Part shown: piece by piece, positions 8,712 through 17,123 of the stretch
How the letters are laid out: the number at the start of each line of letters is the position of its first letter
How positions within the stretch are numbered: the stretch's first letter is position 1
Source: CASFRF01 sp031549345
GTDB taxonomy: Bacteria > Verrucomicrobiota > Lentisphaeria > Victivallales > Victivallaceae
Reading direction: 5' to 3'
Assembly: GCA_031549345.1 (NCBI GenBank)
Contig: JAVBPY010000003.1
Span: forward strand, 372,001-436,000
DNA: 64,000 bases
Made by a program: the position numbers and the translations under genes
Notes under the pieces: model-generated
What the model was told of the DNA's origin: nothing
Databases searched by the model: none
Seen by the model: only the letters and a program-made list of their open reading frames with translations

Positions 8712-9615
8712 AGAACGTCTCGATTACTACACCGGAAAGGTGAAATCGGTGATGAGCGGCTATGCCGTTGATCCGGAAATTTCCGCCAATGCCGCCTCCG
8801 GCGGTGTCGTCAGCGGCTTGCTCGCCGGAATGCTGGCACGTGGAGAAATCGATGGCGCGTTGGTATACCGTTCCTCGGTGGTCGGCGGAAAACTTCATAC
8901 GGAATCTTTGATTGCACGCACCCGCGAAGAGCTTCTTTCCGCGCAGGGGAGCATCTATTCCTTTTCGCCTCCGCTCGGGCGGGAGACGATGGAGCAGCTT
9001 CGCTCATTTCCCGGAAAACTTGCGGTGGTGGGGCTCCCGTGCGCCATTACCGCCTTGAATAAAATTCTGGAATCGGACCGGGCGCTCCGGGAGAAAATCG
9101 TACTGCGGATCGGGCTTTTTTGCGGGAGTTCCTCCCGTCCGGAACTTTTGCACCGGGTTTTGGAATGTAAAGGGATTCGCATGGACGATCTTAAGGAATT
9201 CCGCTTCCGCCGCGGGTTATGGCGCGGCCATTCGGAAGCGGTCTTTCACGACGGTTCCCGCCGCACCTGGCCCACGGGATACTACAACTTGTACAAAAAT
9301 CTGTTTATTTTGTGCCATTCGCACTGCATGAGTTGTTCCGATCATTTTGCCGAAGAGGCGGATCTCTCCTGCGGCGACGTATGGTTGATGAAACACCGGA
9401 ACGACAAAATCAAACATTCCATTGTGGCCGCCCGATCGGACGGCGGGCATGCCGCGTTGGAGAATGCGCGCGGTTGCGGCGACTTGTTCCTTCAGGGGGG
9501 GACGCAACAACTTCTGCTTGACTCCAACAAGCGTGCGGCGGTGTTTCATAAGGCGCTCCGTGCGCGCTCGGGTGTGGGCCGACTATGCCGTATCCCGGTT
9601 CGTGTCCCCGACTGA
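8704..9615 (+). CDS. FrhB-like (coenzyme F420 hydrogenase/dehydrogenase beta subunit family) protein, C-terminus possibly disrupted
   Basis: The 303-residue protein has the FrhB-type flavin/iron-sulfur fold: A-S-G-G-V-V-S near residue 35, V-G-L-P-C near 115 and G-L-F-C-G near 140, followed by a cysteine cluster H-S-H-C-M-S-C-S with C-G-D-V-W downstream. In polysaccharide clusters these proteins commonly precede a pyruvyl transferase gene, as here, and may act as oxidoreductases of the polymer or its precursor. The start is TTG at 8704 with AAAGGAAA upstream. An in-frame TGA ends the frame at 9615, yet the same frame then runs open for another 51 codons to a TGA at 9769-9771, so the natural end may be further on. 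Confidence 0.75.
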   Translation: MNKERLDYYTGKVKSVMSGYAVDPEISANAASGGVVSGLLAGMLARGEIDGALVYRSSVVGGKLHTESLIARTREELLSAQGSIYSFSPPLGRETMEQLRSFPGKLAVVGLPCAITALNKILESDRALREKIVLRIGLFCGSSSRPELLHRVLECKGIRMDDLKEFRFRRGLWRGHSEAVFHDGSRRTWPTGYYNLYKNLFILCHSHCMSCSDHFAEEADLSCGDVWLMKHRNDKIKHSIVAARSDGGHAALENARGCGDLFLQGGTQQLLLDSNKRAAVFHKALRARSGVGRLCRIPVRVPD

Positions 9616-9771
9616 ACGCCCCGGGCGCGGTGGAACGAGTGGCTGGCCGCGCTGCTGATTATGCCTCTCTATAAGGTGTCCATCGGGAAGAACCGGGGGA
9701 GGATTTTCCGCATTCCGCGCCGCGCATTGAAAATAATCCTCTACTTATTCAAGGGGCTGACTCAGTTTTGA
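9616..9771 (+). pseudogene. Open extension of the FrhB-like frame beyond its TGA stop
   Basis: Directly after the stop of the FrhB-like gene the same frame stays open for 51 codons. It encodes a Trp- and Leu-rich stretch (R-W-N-E-W-L-A-A-L-L) and then a basic tail, which looks like protein and not noise. It ends 15 bases before the next start. It may be the severed C-terminus after a nonsense change or paired frameshifts, or simply a non-coding spacer. Confidence 0.35.
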
Positions 9772-9786
9772 GAGAAAGGGTTCGGT

Positions 9787-10986
9787 ATGATTTACCTGAT
9801 CAGCGGCGCGGCGTTGTCCGGCAACAAGGGGGCCTCGGGCATGGCCGAAAGCCTGGTGCGCAATCTGCAAAAAAGGGAGCCGAAGAGCCACTTTTACCTT
9901 TTCAGCTATTACCCTGCGAGCGACCGGAAACTTCCGATTCCGGAGGGGGTGGAGATCCTGGACGGAAGCCCTAAAAAAGTGGTGCTCCTCTTTTTCTTTT
10001 CGCTTTGGGCGTTTTTCGGGCGCGTGCTTCATCTCCCCCGTGCGTTCTACGCGTGGGGGGAGATGCGGAAAATCGCCGGTTGCGATTTGTGGCTGGACGC
10101 CTCCGGCATCTCCTTTGTGGACGGGCGCGAGAAGTTTTTGATTTTCAACATCCTTTCGATTCTGCCCGCACTGGCGCTTGGCGTGCCCGTCGTCAAAGTG
10201 GCGCAGGCCATGGGGCCCTTCGAGCATTTCATCAACCGTACCGCCGCACGGATTTTTTTGCCGAAACTCCGCCTGATCGCCGCCCGGGGCGCGATGACCC
10301 GGAGTTATCTCGACGGGCTCAACCTTCCCAACGTCGTCAACGCCCCCGACGCGGCGTTTTCGTTGCCGAGGAACGAACAGGATCGCGCGCAATCGCTCGC
10401 GCTCCTTCCGCCGGATGGAACGAAGATCATCGGCGTCTCGCCGAGTCAGGTTGTATGGAAACTCTGTGAAGCGCGCGGCATTCCGTACCTTGAAGTTCTG
10501 AAAGCGTGCGTCGAAAAATGGGTGGCCGAAGGGCATTGCTGCATTCTTTTCCCGCACTCGGCGCGCATGGGGACGGAGAAAACGCACAACAACGACCTGC
10601 CGCTCCTCCGCCGTTTCGCCGCGATGCTCCCGGAAAACCTGAATATCCGGGTGGTGGAGGAAGAATGGAGCGCGGGCGAGCTGCGCGAGCTCATCGCTTG
10701 TTGCGATCTTCTGGTCGCCTCGCGCTTCCACGCCATCATTTCGGCGATGGCGACGGGGGTGCCCTCTGTGGTGATCGGCTGGAGCCACAAGTACGCGGAG
10801 GTGCTGGAACCCTTTGCGCTGGAAAATTTCGTTATTCCCTACGATCAACTGAACGAAGAGGCGGTGGAGGATCGTGTCCGCCGCATCCTTGCGGAACGCA
10901 ACGCAATTTCGAAGCGCATCCTCGAAGCGGGGGAGCCGCTTCTGGCCGAAAACGAGGCTTTCTTCGACCGCCTTACTGTTCTTTAG
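9787..10986 (+). CDS. Polysaccharide pyruvyl transferase family protein
   Basis: The 399-residue protein matches the polysaccharide pyruvyl transferase (CsaB/WcaK) family, which adds pyruvate ketals from phosphoenolpyruvate to cell-surface glycans. Visible signatures are the N-terminal G-N-K-G-A motif with its glycine-rich loop and the C-terminal S-R-F-H-A-I-I-S-A-M-A-T-G-V-P-S block, whose H and G residues are typical of the nucleotide-type fold. A strong GAGAAAGGG ribosome site precedes the ATG. It closes the four-gene operon, and its last 14 bases overlap the end of the convergent ABC-F gene. Confidence 0.85.
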   Translation: MIYLISGAALSGNKGASGMAESLVRNLQKREPKSHFYLFSYYPASDRKLPIPEGVEILDGSPKKVVLLFFFSLWAFFGRVLHLPRAFYAWGEMRKIAGCDLWLDASGISFVDGREKFLIFNILSILPALALGVPVVKVAQAMGPFEHFINRTAARIFLPKLRLIAARGAMTRSYLDGLNLPNVVNAPDAAFSLPRNEQDRAQSLALLPPDGTKIIGVSPSQVVWKLCEARGIPYLEVLKACVEKWVAEGHCCILFPHSARMGTEKTHNNDLPLLRRFAAMLPENLNIRVVEEEWSAGELRELIACCDLLVASRFHAIISAMATGVPSVVIGWSHKYAEVLEPFALENFVIPYDQLNEEAVEDRVRRILAERNAISKRILEAGEPLLAENEAFFDRLTVL

Positions 10987-12859
10987 ACTTCGTTTCCAGC
11001 TCCTCCCAGCGGGAGTAGAGGGCGTTGATGAGAACCTTCAATGCATCGAGGCGCGCTTGCAGCTCCGCCGTGCGGCTTCCGTGGCGGGCGTAGTAATCCG
11101 GGTCGGCGAAGAGGGCTTCGATCTCCGATTGTTCCGCTTCGGCCGTGGCGATGGCTTGTTCCATGCCGTCGAATTCGCGCTGCTCCTTGAACGTGAGGCC
11201 CCGGGAGGGCTTGCGCGGTGGCGGCGGCGCAACTTTGGACGGCGCTTTCCGCGCTTCCACTGCCGCGGTGGCGGCCGCGCGGCGTTCGTCCCGTTTTTTC
11301 GCATAGTAATCGTAGTCGCCGGGTTCGTAATACAGCTTTCCTTCGCCTTCAAATGCGAGGATTCCGTCGCAAACGCGGTTCAGGAAATAGCGGTCGTGGC
11401 TGACCACAAGGACGCAACCCGGGAAGTTGGCCAGGGCCTCCTCGAGAAGACGCAGACTGGAAAGATCCAAGTCGTTGGTCGGTTCGTCCAAAATCAGGAA
11501 ATTACCCCCTGTCTTGAGGACTTTGGCCAAAGCGAGGCGCGCGCGTTCGCCACCGGAGAGGAGGCGGATGCGGGTATTGATCCGTTCGTCCTCGAAAAGG
11601 AAGCGCCGCAAATAGCCCCAGATTCCCACTTTTTCGCCGCCGAGGCGGATTTCTTCGCACCCTTCGCCGATTTCCTCCAGAACGGTTTTTTCCGGGTCGA
11701 GGATCAACCGGGATTGGTCGATGCAATTGAATTCCACGGTGGAGGCAAGGCGGACTTCGCCCGTCGTCGGCGCAAGATCGCCCGTAATCAGGCGGACAAG
11801 GCTGGTTTTCCCCGCGCCGTTCACCCCCACAACGCCGATGCGCGAACCGGGGCGGAATTCAAAGGAAAGGGGCCCGAAAAGGGGTCCGTTGCCGAAATCC
11901 AGTGTAACATCCAAAAGCTCGAGCACCCGGTCGCCCAGGCGCGGCGGATCGGGGATCAGGAGCTCCATGTCGCCGGCGCGCACCGGCCCCGATTCGGCGG
12001 CGATCTCCTGGAATTGCCGGAGGCGGCCGAGGTTGCGGCGCAAGCGCGCCTTCGGGGAGCGCCGTACCCATTCGATTTCCGAACGCAGGAATTTTCTCCG
12101 CCGGGATTCCTGCAGATCCTCCGCGAATTCCCGGTCGGCTTTTTCCGCGATGAAGTCGGCGTAGCTGCCCAGGTAGGAGTAAAATTTTCCGTTGTCCAAC
12201 TCTACAATCCGTGTCGCAAGGCGGTCCAGGAAAAAACGGTCGTGGGTGACGAAAAGACAACTTCCGCGCCAGGAGGAAAGAAAATCCTCGATCCATTCGA
12301 TCGTCTGCACATCAAGATGGTTGGTCGGTTCGTCCAGGAGCAGCAAATCCGGCTCGGCCACGACGGCGCGCGCCAGGGCGACACGACGCTTTTCCCCGCC
12401 GGAAAGGGTGCCGCAAAGACGGTCGAAGGCGGGGAGGCGCAGCGTTCCGCGCAAGGCTTCGAGCTTCCGCTCCGGCTCCCATCCGTCATGGAGGGTCAGG
12501 AAGTGCTCCGCCGCCTCGTGCGCGGCGGAGCCGGGGACGGAGTTTTCGTACAAACGTAAATTCTCCGTAAAGCAATCGAGGCCGGGGCGGAGGTAATCAC
12601 CTACACTTATTTCTGGCGCGCCGTCGAATTCCTGCGGCAGAAAACCGCAACGCAAATCGCGCGCCGCGCTGATTGTCCCGGCGGAAGCGAGATCTTCGCC
12701 GCCGACCATCCGCAGGAGGGTCGATTTCCCGCAGCCGTTGCGGCCGACGAGCGCAAGACGCTCGCCTTCGTTCACCGCAAACGCCGTGTCGTCGAACAGG
12801 GTTTGGCGGCCGATGGCGAGGCACAGCCCTTCCGCCGCCCAGAGAACCCGGTCGGCCAT
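10973..12859 (-). CDS. uup: ABC-F family ATPase, Uup-like
   Basis: The 628-residue protein has two ABC ATPase domains with no membrane segments. The first Walker A, GRNGCGKST, is at 39-47; the first signature and Walker B read L-S-G-G-E and L-L-L-L-D-E-P-T-N-H-L-D. The second Walker A is G-V-N-G-A-G-K-T-S near residue 345, with its own L-S-G-G-E. The C-terminal region after about 560 is a charged coiled coil, the feature that separates Uup from EttA and YheS. ABC-F proteins act on ribosomes or on DNA intermediates and not in transport. The gene is 3 bases downstream of glyS on the same strand, which supports a link to translation. Confidence 0.88.
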   Translation of the reverse strand: MADRVLWAAEGLCLAIGRQTLFDDTAFAVNEGERLALVGRNGCGKSTLLRMVGGEDLASAGTISAARDLRCGFLPQEFDGAPEISVGDYLRPGLDCFTENLRLYENSVPGSAAHEAAEHFLTLHDGWEPERKLEALRGTLRLPAFDRLCGTLSGGEKRRVALARAVVAEPDLLLLDEPTNHLDVQTIEWIEDFLSSWRGSCLFVTHDRFFLDRLATRIVELDNGKFYSYLGSYADFIAEKADREFAEDLQESRRRKFLRSEIEWVRRSPKARLRRNLGRLRQFQEIAAESGPVRAGDMELLIPDPPRLGDRVLELLDVTLDFGNGPLFGPLSFEFRPGSRIGVVGVNGAGKTSLVRLITGDLAPTTGEVRLASTVEFNCIDQSRLILDPEKTVLEEIGEGCEEIRLGGEKVGIWGYLRRFLFEDERINTRIRLLSGGERARLALAKVLKTGGNFLILDEPTNDLDLSSLRLLEEALANFPGCVLVVSHDRYFLNRVCDGILAFEGEGKLYYEPGDYDYYAKKRDERRAAATAAVEARKAPSKVAPPPPRKPSRGLTFKEQREFDGMEQAIATAEAEQSEIEALFADPDYYARHGSRTAELQARLDALKVLINALYSRWEELETKSKEQ

Positions 12860-12862
12860 GAA

Positions 12863-14194
12863 TTACCGCGCGATCGCGTCTTCGAGGAAGTCGCGGAGCT
12901 GGGTGACGCCGATGCGTGTTTGTTCCATCGTGTCGCGGTTGCGGACGGTAACGGCGTTGTCCGTGTCGGACTCGAAGTCGTACGTTACGCAGAACGGCGT
13001 CCCGATCTCATCCTGCCGGCGGTAGCGCTTGCCGATGCTGCCGGTAACGTCCTGTTCGCAGCGGAAGTGGCGGTTGAGGTCGCGAAAGAGCGTGTCCGCG
13101 CTTTCGTTGAGCTTTTTGGAGAGCGGCAGCACCGCGACCTGGATCGGCGCCACCAACGGGGGCAAATGCAGGACGATGCGGACATCTTCCTCCATCCCCT
13201 CCTTCTGCGTTGCGGCGGTGTCCTCGTCGTAGGCATTCGCGAGAATCGCCAGCATGGTGCGGTCCAGCCCGACGGAAGTTTCGATCACCGTGGGCATGAT
13301 CTTGCGCCCGGTGTCGTGGTCCATGTAGCGGAGGTCTTCGCCGGAGAACGTGCTGTGCTGGCTTAGGTCCCACTCGCCGCGGTGGTGGACGCCTTCGAGT
13401 TCGCCCCAACCGAAGGGGAACTTCACTTCGATATCGATCGCCGCCTTGGCGTAGTGCGCGAGTTTTTCGTGCTCGTAGATGCGGAAGAAACTGTCCGCGA
13501 ACTTGAGCTTTTCGCGGTAATACTTGATGCGCTGCTCTTTCCAGTATTCGAAGAACTCCATCCCCTGTTCGCCTTCGCAGAAGAATTCCATCTCCATCTG
13601 CGTGAACTCGCGGGAGCGGAACGTGAAGTTCCGTGGATTGATTTCGTTGCGGAACGCTTTGCCGATCTGGGCAATGCCGAACGGGAGCTTCTGCCGCGTG
13701 GCGATGCGGACGGAGTGGAAGTCCACGAAAATCGGCTGGCAGCTTTCGGCGCGGAGGTACGCGGTGTGCTCTTCATCGAACACGGGGCCGACGAAGGTCT
13801 TCATCATCAAATTGAATTCGCGCGGCTCGGTAAGATTCGGCGATTTGCAGTTCGAACAGCGGGTCGGGTCTTCCATCTGGTCCACGCGGAAGCGGGCCTT
13901 GCAGTCACGGCAGTCGGTCATCAGGTCGCTGAATTGATCGAGGTGCCCGGAGGCTTTCCAGACGCGCGGATGGCAGATGATCGTCGAATCGAGTCCTTCG
14001 ATGTTGTCGCGCATTTCGACCATTTCGTGCCACCAGAGGTTCTCCACGGCGCGTTTCATCCGCGAGCCGTAGGGGCCGTAGTCCCAGAAACCGTTAATGC
14101 CGCCGTAGATTTCCGAGCTCGGGAATACGAAACCGCGCCGTTTGCACAAATTGACGATCTTTTCCATCAAATCCAGGTTCTTCTCCGAAGCCAT
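12863..14194 (-). CDS. glyS: Glycyl-tRNA synthetase, class II homodimeric type
   Basis: The 443-residue protein is the single-chain (alpha2) glycyl-tRNA synthetase found in Gram-positives, archaea and eukaryotes. Visible landmarks are the N-terminal R-R-G-F-V-F-P-S-S-E-I-Y-G-G block, a C-X2-C...C-X2-C zinc-knuckle-like insertion (C-R-D-C, C-S-N-C) between about 95 and 120, motif 2 F-R-N-E-I-N-P-R, and a motif 3 region ending G-L-D-R-T. A C-terminal anticodon-binding domain follows. It charges tRNA-Gly; two tRNA-Gly (GCC) genes lie at 47.4 kb. It heads a two-gene operon with the ABC-F gene. Confidence 0.93.
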   Translation of the reverse strand: MASEKNLDLMEKIVNLCKRRGFVFPSSEIYGGINGFWDYGPYGSRMKRAVENLWWHEMVEMRDNIEGLDSTIICHPRVWKASGHLDQFSDLMTDCRDCKARFRVDQMEDPTRCSNCKSPNLTEPREFNLMMKTFVGPVFDEEHTAYLRAESCQPIFVDFHSVRIATRQKLPFGIAQIGKAFRNEINPRNFTFRSREFTQMEMEFFCEGEQGMEFFEYWKEQRIKYYREKLKFADSFFRIYEHEKLAHYAKAAIDIEVKFPFGWGELEGVHHRGEWDLSQHSTFSGEDLRYMDHDTGRKIMPTVIETSVGLDRTMLAILANAYDEDTAATQKEGMEEDVRIVLHLPPLVAPIQVAVLPLSKKLNESADTLFRDLNRHFRCEQDVTGSIGKRYRRQDEIGTPFCVTYDFESDTDNAVTVRNRDTMEQTRIGVTQLRDFLEDAIAR

Positions 14195-14249
14195 AACCGC
14201 ACTCCTTACACGTTGTCTTGCAGAATTAAAATAGCATCAAATACCCGGT

Positions 14250-14278
14250 AATATACCATTCCATATTCTTTTTGCCAA
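14250..14278 (-). promoter_or_regulatory. Sigma70-type promoter of glyS
   Basis: On the minus strand TTGGCA and TATATT are separated by 17 bases, about 55 bases before the glyS start. I see no T-box leader in the remaining leader sequence. Confidence 0.5.
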
Positions 14279-14331
14279 TGAATTTTCTTTTCTCCCTTGC
14301 AAATTTCGGAGGTTATGATTAATTACAGGCT

Positions 14332-15066
14332 ATGGAACAAAAATATCTTTACAGAAAGCCCTGGAGCGGGAAAATTCCATGGCTCCAAACGCTGGCCGCG
14401 CTCTTTGGAGGCGCCGCGGCGGGATGTTTGTGTTTTGTGATCCTTTTTCATGCCTGGCGCTTTCTGGGACCTGCCGGGATTCTTTTGTACTCTTACATTC
14501 CGTTTGTGGTTGCCGGGGCGGTTTCCGTTTTGCTGCTCGGACTTAAAAAACGGACGGGGACGTGGCGTTTTCTGCCGGGACGCATCGGGTTGCGCGGTTT
14601 GCCGCGCGGATTCTTCCGCTCGCTTGCCTTGTGGTTTGTGGTTATTTCACTGGGGCAGATGTCCCTGACGCTGATGTTCGAGTGGATTTTAACGGCCCTG
14701 GGCGTCGATTTCCCGAAAGAACAGGAAGTTTTCGACCTTCTTCTGGAGGGTTCGCGTTCGGCGGTCGCGGCGCTGGTCCTTGTTGTGGTATTCATCGCGC
14801 CGGTTCTGGAAGAACTTTTTTTCCGCCGCCTCCTCTTTGCGCTTTTCCTGCCGATGGGGGTGATTCCGGCCATTGCCCTGCAGGCGTTGCTCTTTGGAGC
14901 GGTGCATTTTTTTCTCCTCGGGCTACCGGGATTAATCTGGTTCGGGGTTCTTTTTCAGCTCTATTATTTGAAGACGCGTTCGCTCTTTGCCCCCATGCTG
15001 CTTCACGCGGTCAACAATCTGGCGGCGGTGCTGATCGTTCTTTTTTGCAGGATGGTGATAACATGA
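14332..15066 (+). CDS. CPBP family intramembrane metalloprotease (Abi/Rce1 type)
   Basis: The 244-residue polytopic membrane protein carries the three CPBP active-site motifs: L-E-E-L-F-F-R-R (EExxxR) near residue 160, F-G-A-V-H-F-F-L (FxxxH) near 190, and H-A-V-N-N (HxxxN/B) near 225. These bind the catalytic metal within the membrane. Family members cut prenylated or other membrane proteins. Its stop overlaps the start of the ThuA-like gene by ATGA, so it begins a four-gene run ending with the DUF58 protein. Substrate unknown. Confidence 0.85.
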   Translation: MEQKYLYRKPWSGKIPWLQTLAALFGGAAAGCLCFVILFHAWRFLGPAGILLYSYIPFVVAGAVSVLLLGLKKRTGTWRFLPGRIGLRGLPRGFFRSLALWFVVISLGQMSLTLMFEWILTALGVDFPKEQEVFDLLLEGSRSAVAALVLVVVFIAPVLEELFFRRLLFALFLPMGVIPAIALQALLFGAVHFFLLGLPGLIWFGVLFQLYYLKTRSLFAPMLLHAVNNLAAVLIVLFCRMVIT

Positions 15067-15725
15067 TACTCTTTGCCGCCGACGACCACTTCGGAATGCA
15101 CCCCGGAAAGAATATTTTCGAGGGACTCCGCCGCCGTAATGAAATTACTTTCGTCGAGAACGATCCGGGCGTTTTCGGGCGCGTCGCGCTTGATCCGGCG
15201 CACGACCTCCTGATTCTGCACCAGATCGGCAAAACGTGCGATCAGGAATTCCCCGACGAAAAGGGGATGGAAAACATCCGCCGTTACTGTGAAAATGGAG
15301 GAAATTTGCTCCTCCTTCACGGCTCCAGCGCCGCGTTCTGGCATTGCGATTGGTGGCGGGAACTTGTGGGGTTCCGCTGGGTGCGCCCCGGCGATCCGGA
15401 TGGCGTCGTTCCTTCCACGCATCCGCATGCCCCCTGTACCTTGCGGCGGGAAAAAATCCGGCACCCCCTGGCGGAAAAGCTCCCCGCCGCGCTGGAGTTG
15501 CCGGAAGACGAAATTTATATTGAGCTCGAGCAGACCGCCCCGCTGCTCCTTTTCATGACTGCCGATGTGAATTTTCGGACGTATCCACAGTGTGTCGAAA
15601 CGCGGACGGCCTCCGGCGGACGCATCCTCTCGTTCATCCCCGGGCACCGCCCGGAAATCACCACCATGCCGGGACTGCGCGGCATTGTCGATGTTCTGAT
15701 CGACGATCTCGCAGCTCCACAATAA
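15063..15725 (+). CDS. ThuA-like domain protein
   Basis: The 220-residue protein resembles the ThuA (trehalose-utilisation-type) family, a class I glutamine-amidotransferase-like fold. The features seen are a short N-terminal strand M-I-L-F-A-A-D-D-H, the segment R-Y-C-E-N-G-G-N-L-L-L-L-H-G-S-S that mimics the nucleophile elbow region, and a C-terminal F-I-P-G-H-R-P-E block. The usual catalytic cysteine position is occupied by G-S-S, so amidotransferase activity is doubtful. ThuA relatives are abundant in Verrucomicrobiota and Planctomycetes and are linked to sugar oxidation, but function here is not established. Start ATG overlaps the upstream stop. Confidence 0.7.
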   Translation: MILFAADDHFGMHPGKNIFEGLRRRNEITFVENDPGVFGRVALDPAHDLLILHQIGKTCDQEFPDEKGMENIRRYCENGGNLLLLHGSSAAFWHCDWWRELVGFRWVRPGDPDGVVPSTHPHAPCTLRREKIRHPLAEKLPAALELPEDEIYIELEQTAPLLLFMTADVNFRTYPQCVETRTASGGRILSFIPGHRPEITTMPGLRGIVDVLIDDLAAPQ

Positions 15726-15734
15726 GGAAGCGCC

Positions 15735-17123
15735 ATGACGACAAACAAGGAACGGTTATCCCGCCTGGACGATCTTATGAATCCACTGGTCGTTAAGGAA
15801 TTGCGGCAGGCGGTCAACTCGCGCGCGCTGCCCATGGCCTGTGCAATCTCGCTCGGCTTGGCGATTCTTGTCCTTTCGATTTGGGCCGTCTCGGAGAAAT
15901 CCCTTGGGGGCGAGGGATTTTTTGTCGCCATAACCATTTTTCTTTCTTTCGGGATTTTTACCGGCATCCTGATTCCGACGGGGATGCGCTGGAGCCGCGA
16001 ACGCTCGACCGAGGGGCTGGACCCGATCGCCATGACAACGCTGACGCCGGCGCGCATCGTCCGTGGGAAGCTGTTTTCCGGGCTGATTATGACGCTTTTT
16101 CTGTACAGTATGCTGGCCCCTTTCATGGTGGCGGCGTATTTGCTGCGCGGCATTTCCATGTACACGATTTTCAGCACGCTCTTTTACTGTTTCCTTTTCA
16201 CACTGCCGATGCTTCAATGTTCTCTTCTGCTCGGAACCGCGCGCCACAAACAGCTCGCCGCGGGGAATGTGTTGATCTTCGTGGGGCTTTTTACCCTTTG
16301 CGGCCCTTTGATCAGCGTGATGCTGCGTCTTACCGGCGCAACGCGCTTCGGCGGAATTACTCTGGGGTGGGGGGCGTTCGCCACGTCCGTTATTGTCGCA
16401 CTGGCCATCTGGATGACGCTTTTCTGGGCGACCACAGGAATTATTGCTCCTAAAAACTCCAACCGGATGCTTCCTTTGCGGATGATGGTCCCGGCTCTTT
16501 TTGCCGCCGCCGTGGCGGTATTATACATAAACGGGATGCCCTGGAAGGATATAGGCAAAGGAGTTTCCGTTGCCGCCGTGATCATTGCCCTCGCGGTGGC
16601 GTTCCTGGCGGGGACGGAGCGGCACGAACAAACATTCCGGGTCCGTTGCGAGCTGGCCCGTTATCCGAAATTGCGACCGCTCCTGGCGTTATTCAGTTCC
16701 GGGTTCGGCGGCGGCATGCTGCTTTCGCTCCTGCTTGCCTCGTGCGGATTTTGTGCTTTCGCCTACAGCGGGCAGGAGGGGGCGGTCGGCTTCGGGGCCG
16801 TCTACGCGTGCGGCTTTGCGATCGCGTGCGGTTCGGGGTTCATCGGCTGGAAGAAAAGGAAGGACGAAAAAACAATTCTTCCTGTCGCGTTTTTCGTTTC
16901 CGCTATTCTTCTTCTGGCGATTCTCGGGCTGTTGATCGAAATTTCCGGGGTGAAAGACCCATTATTGTATTCGCTCTGTCCATTTTTCTTTTTCGACAGT
17001 TCAAAGGCGCTGCTTCCGGGAATCCCCCTTACCGTCGGCATTGTCGCCATGCTTTTGGCCGCCCCCATGATTGCCCGGAGCTTCCGCTCCAACTGGAAAT
17101 CCCCTGATGCGCGGACACGCTGA
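15735..17123 (+). CDS. ABC-2-type permease-like multi-pass membrane protein
   Basis: The 462-residue protein has about twelve hydrophobic segments. Its N-terminus N-P-L-V-V-K-E-L-R-Q (residues 14-23) is the conserved start of a group of ABC-2-like permeases, and S-R-E-R-S-T-E-G-L-D-P near residue 95 is the amphipathic coupling-helix region of that group. No ATPase partner is encoded next to it. The 3' end overlaps the DUF58 gene by 17 bases. In PVC genomes such permeases sit in clusters with MoxR ATPase and DUF58 genes; here the MoxR gene is absent from the neighbourhood. Cargo unknown. Confidence 0.65.
   Translation: MTTNKERLSRLDDLMNPLVVKELRQAVNSRALPMACAISLGLAILVLSIWAVSEKSLGGEGFFVAITIFLSFGIFTGILIPTGMRWSRERSTEGLDPIAMTTLTPARIVRGKLFSGLIMTLFLYSMLAPFMVAAYLLRGISMYTIFSTLFYCFLFTLPMLQCSLLLGTARHKQLAAGNVLIFVGLFTLCGPLISVMLRLTGATRFGGITLGWGAFATSVIVALAIWMTLFWATTGIIAPKNSNRMLPLRMMVPALFAAAVAVLYINGMPWKDIGKGVSVAAVIIALAVAFLAGTERHEQTFRVRCELARYPKLRPLLALFSSGFGGGMLLSLLLASCGFCAFAYSGQEGAVGFGAVYACGFAIACGSGFIGWKKRKDEKTILPVAFFVSAILLLAILGLLIEISGVKDPLLYSLCPFFFFDSSKALLPGIPLTVGIVAMLLAAPMIARSFRSNWKSPDARTR

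Noticed and set aside
9613..9615. Selenocysteine readthrough at the FrhB-like TGA
   Set aside because: I see no convincing stem-loop typical of a bacterial SECIS just after the codon, and frameshift or nonsense change is simpler.
14195..14331. T-box riboswitch before glyS
   Set aside because: The leader is short and shows neither the T-box sequence nor a specifier stem.
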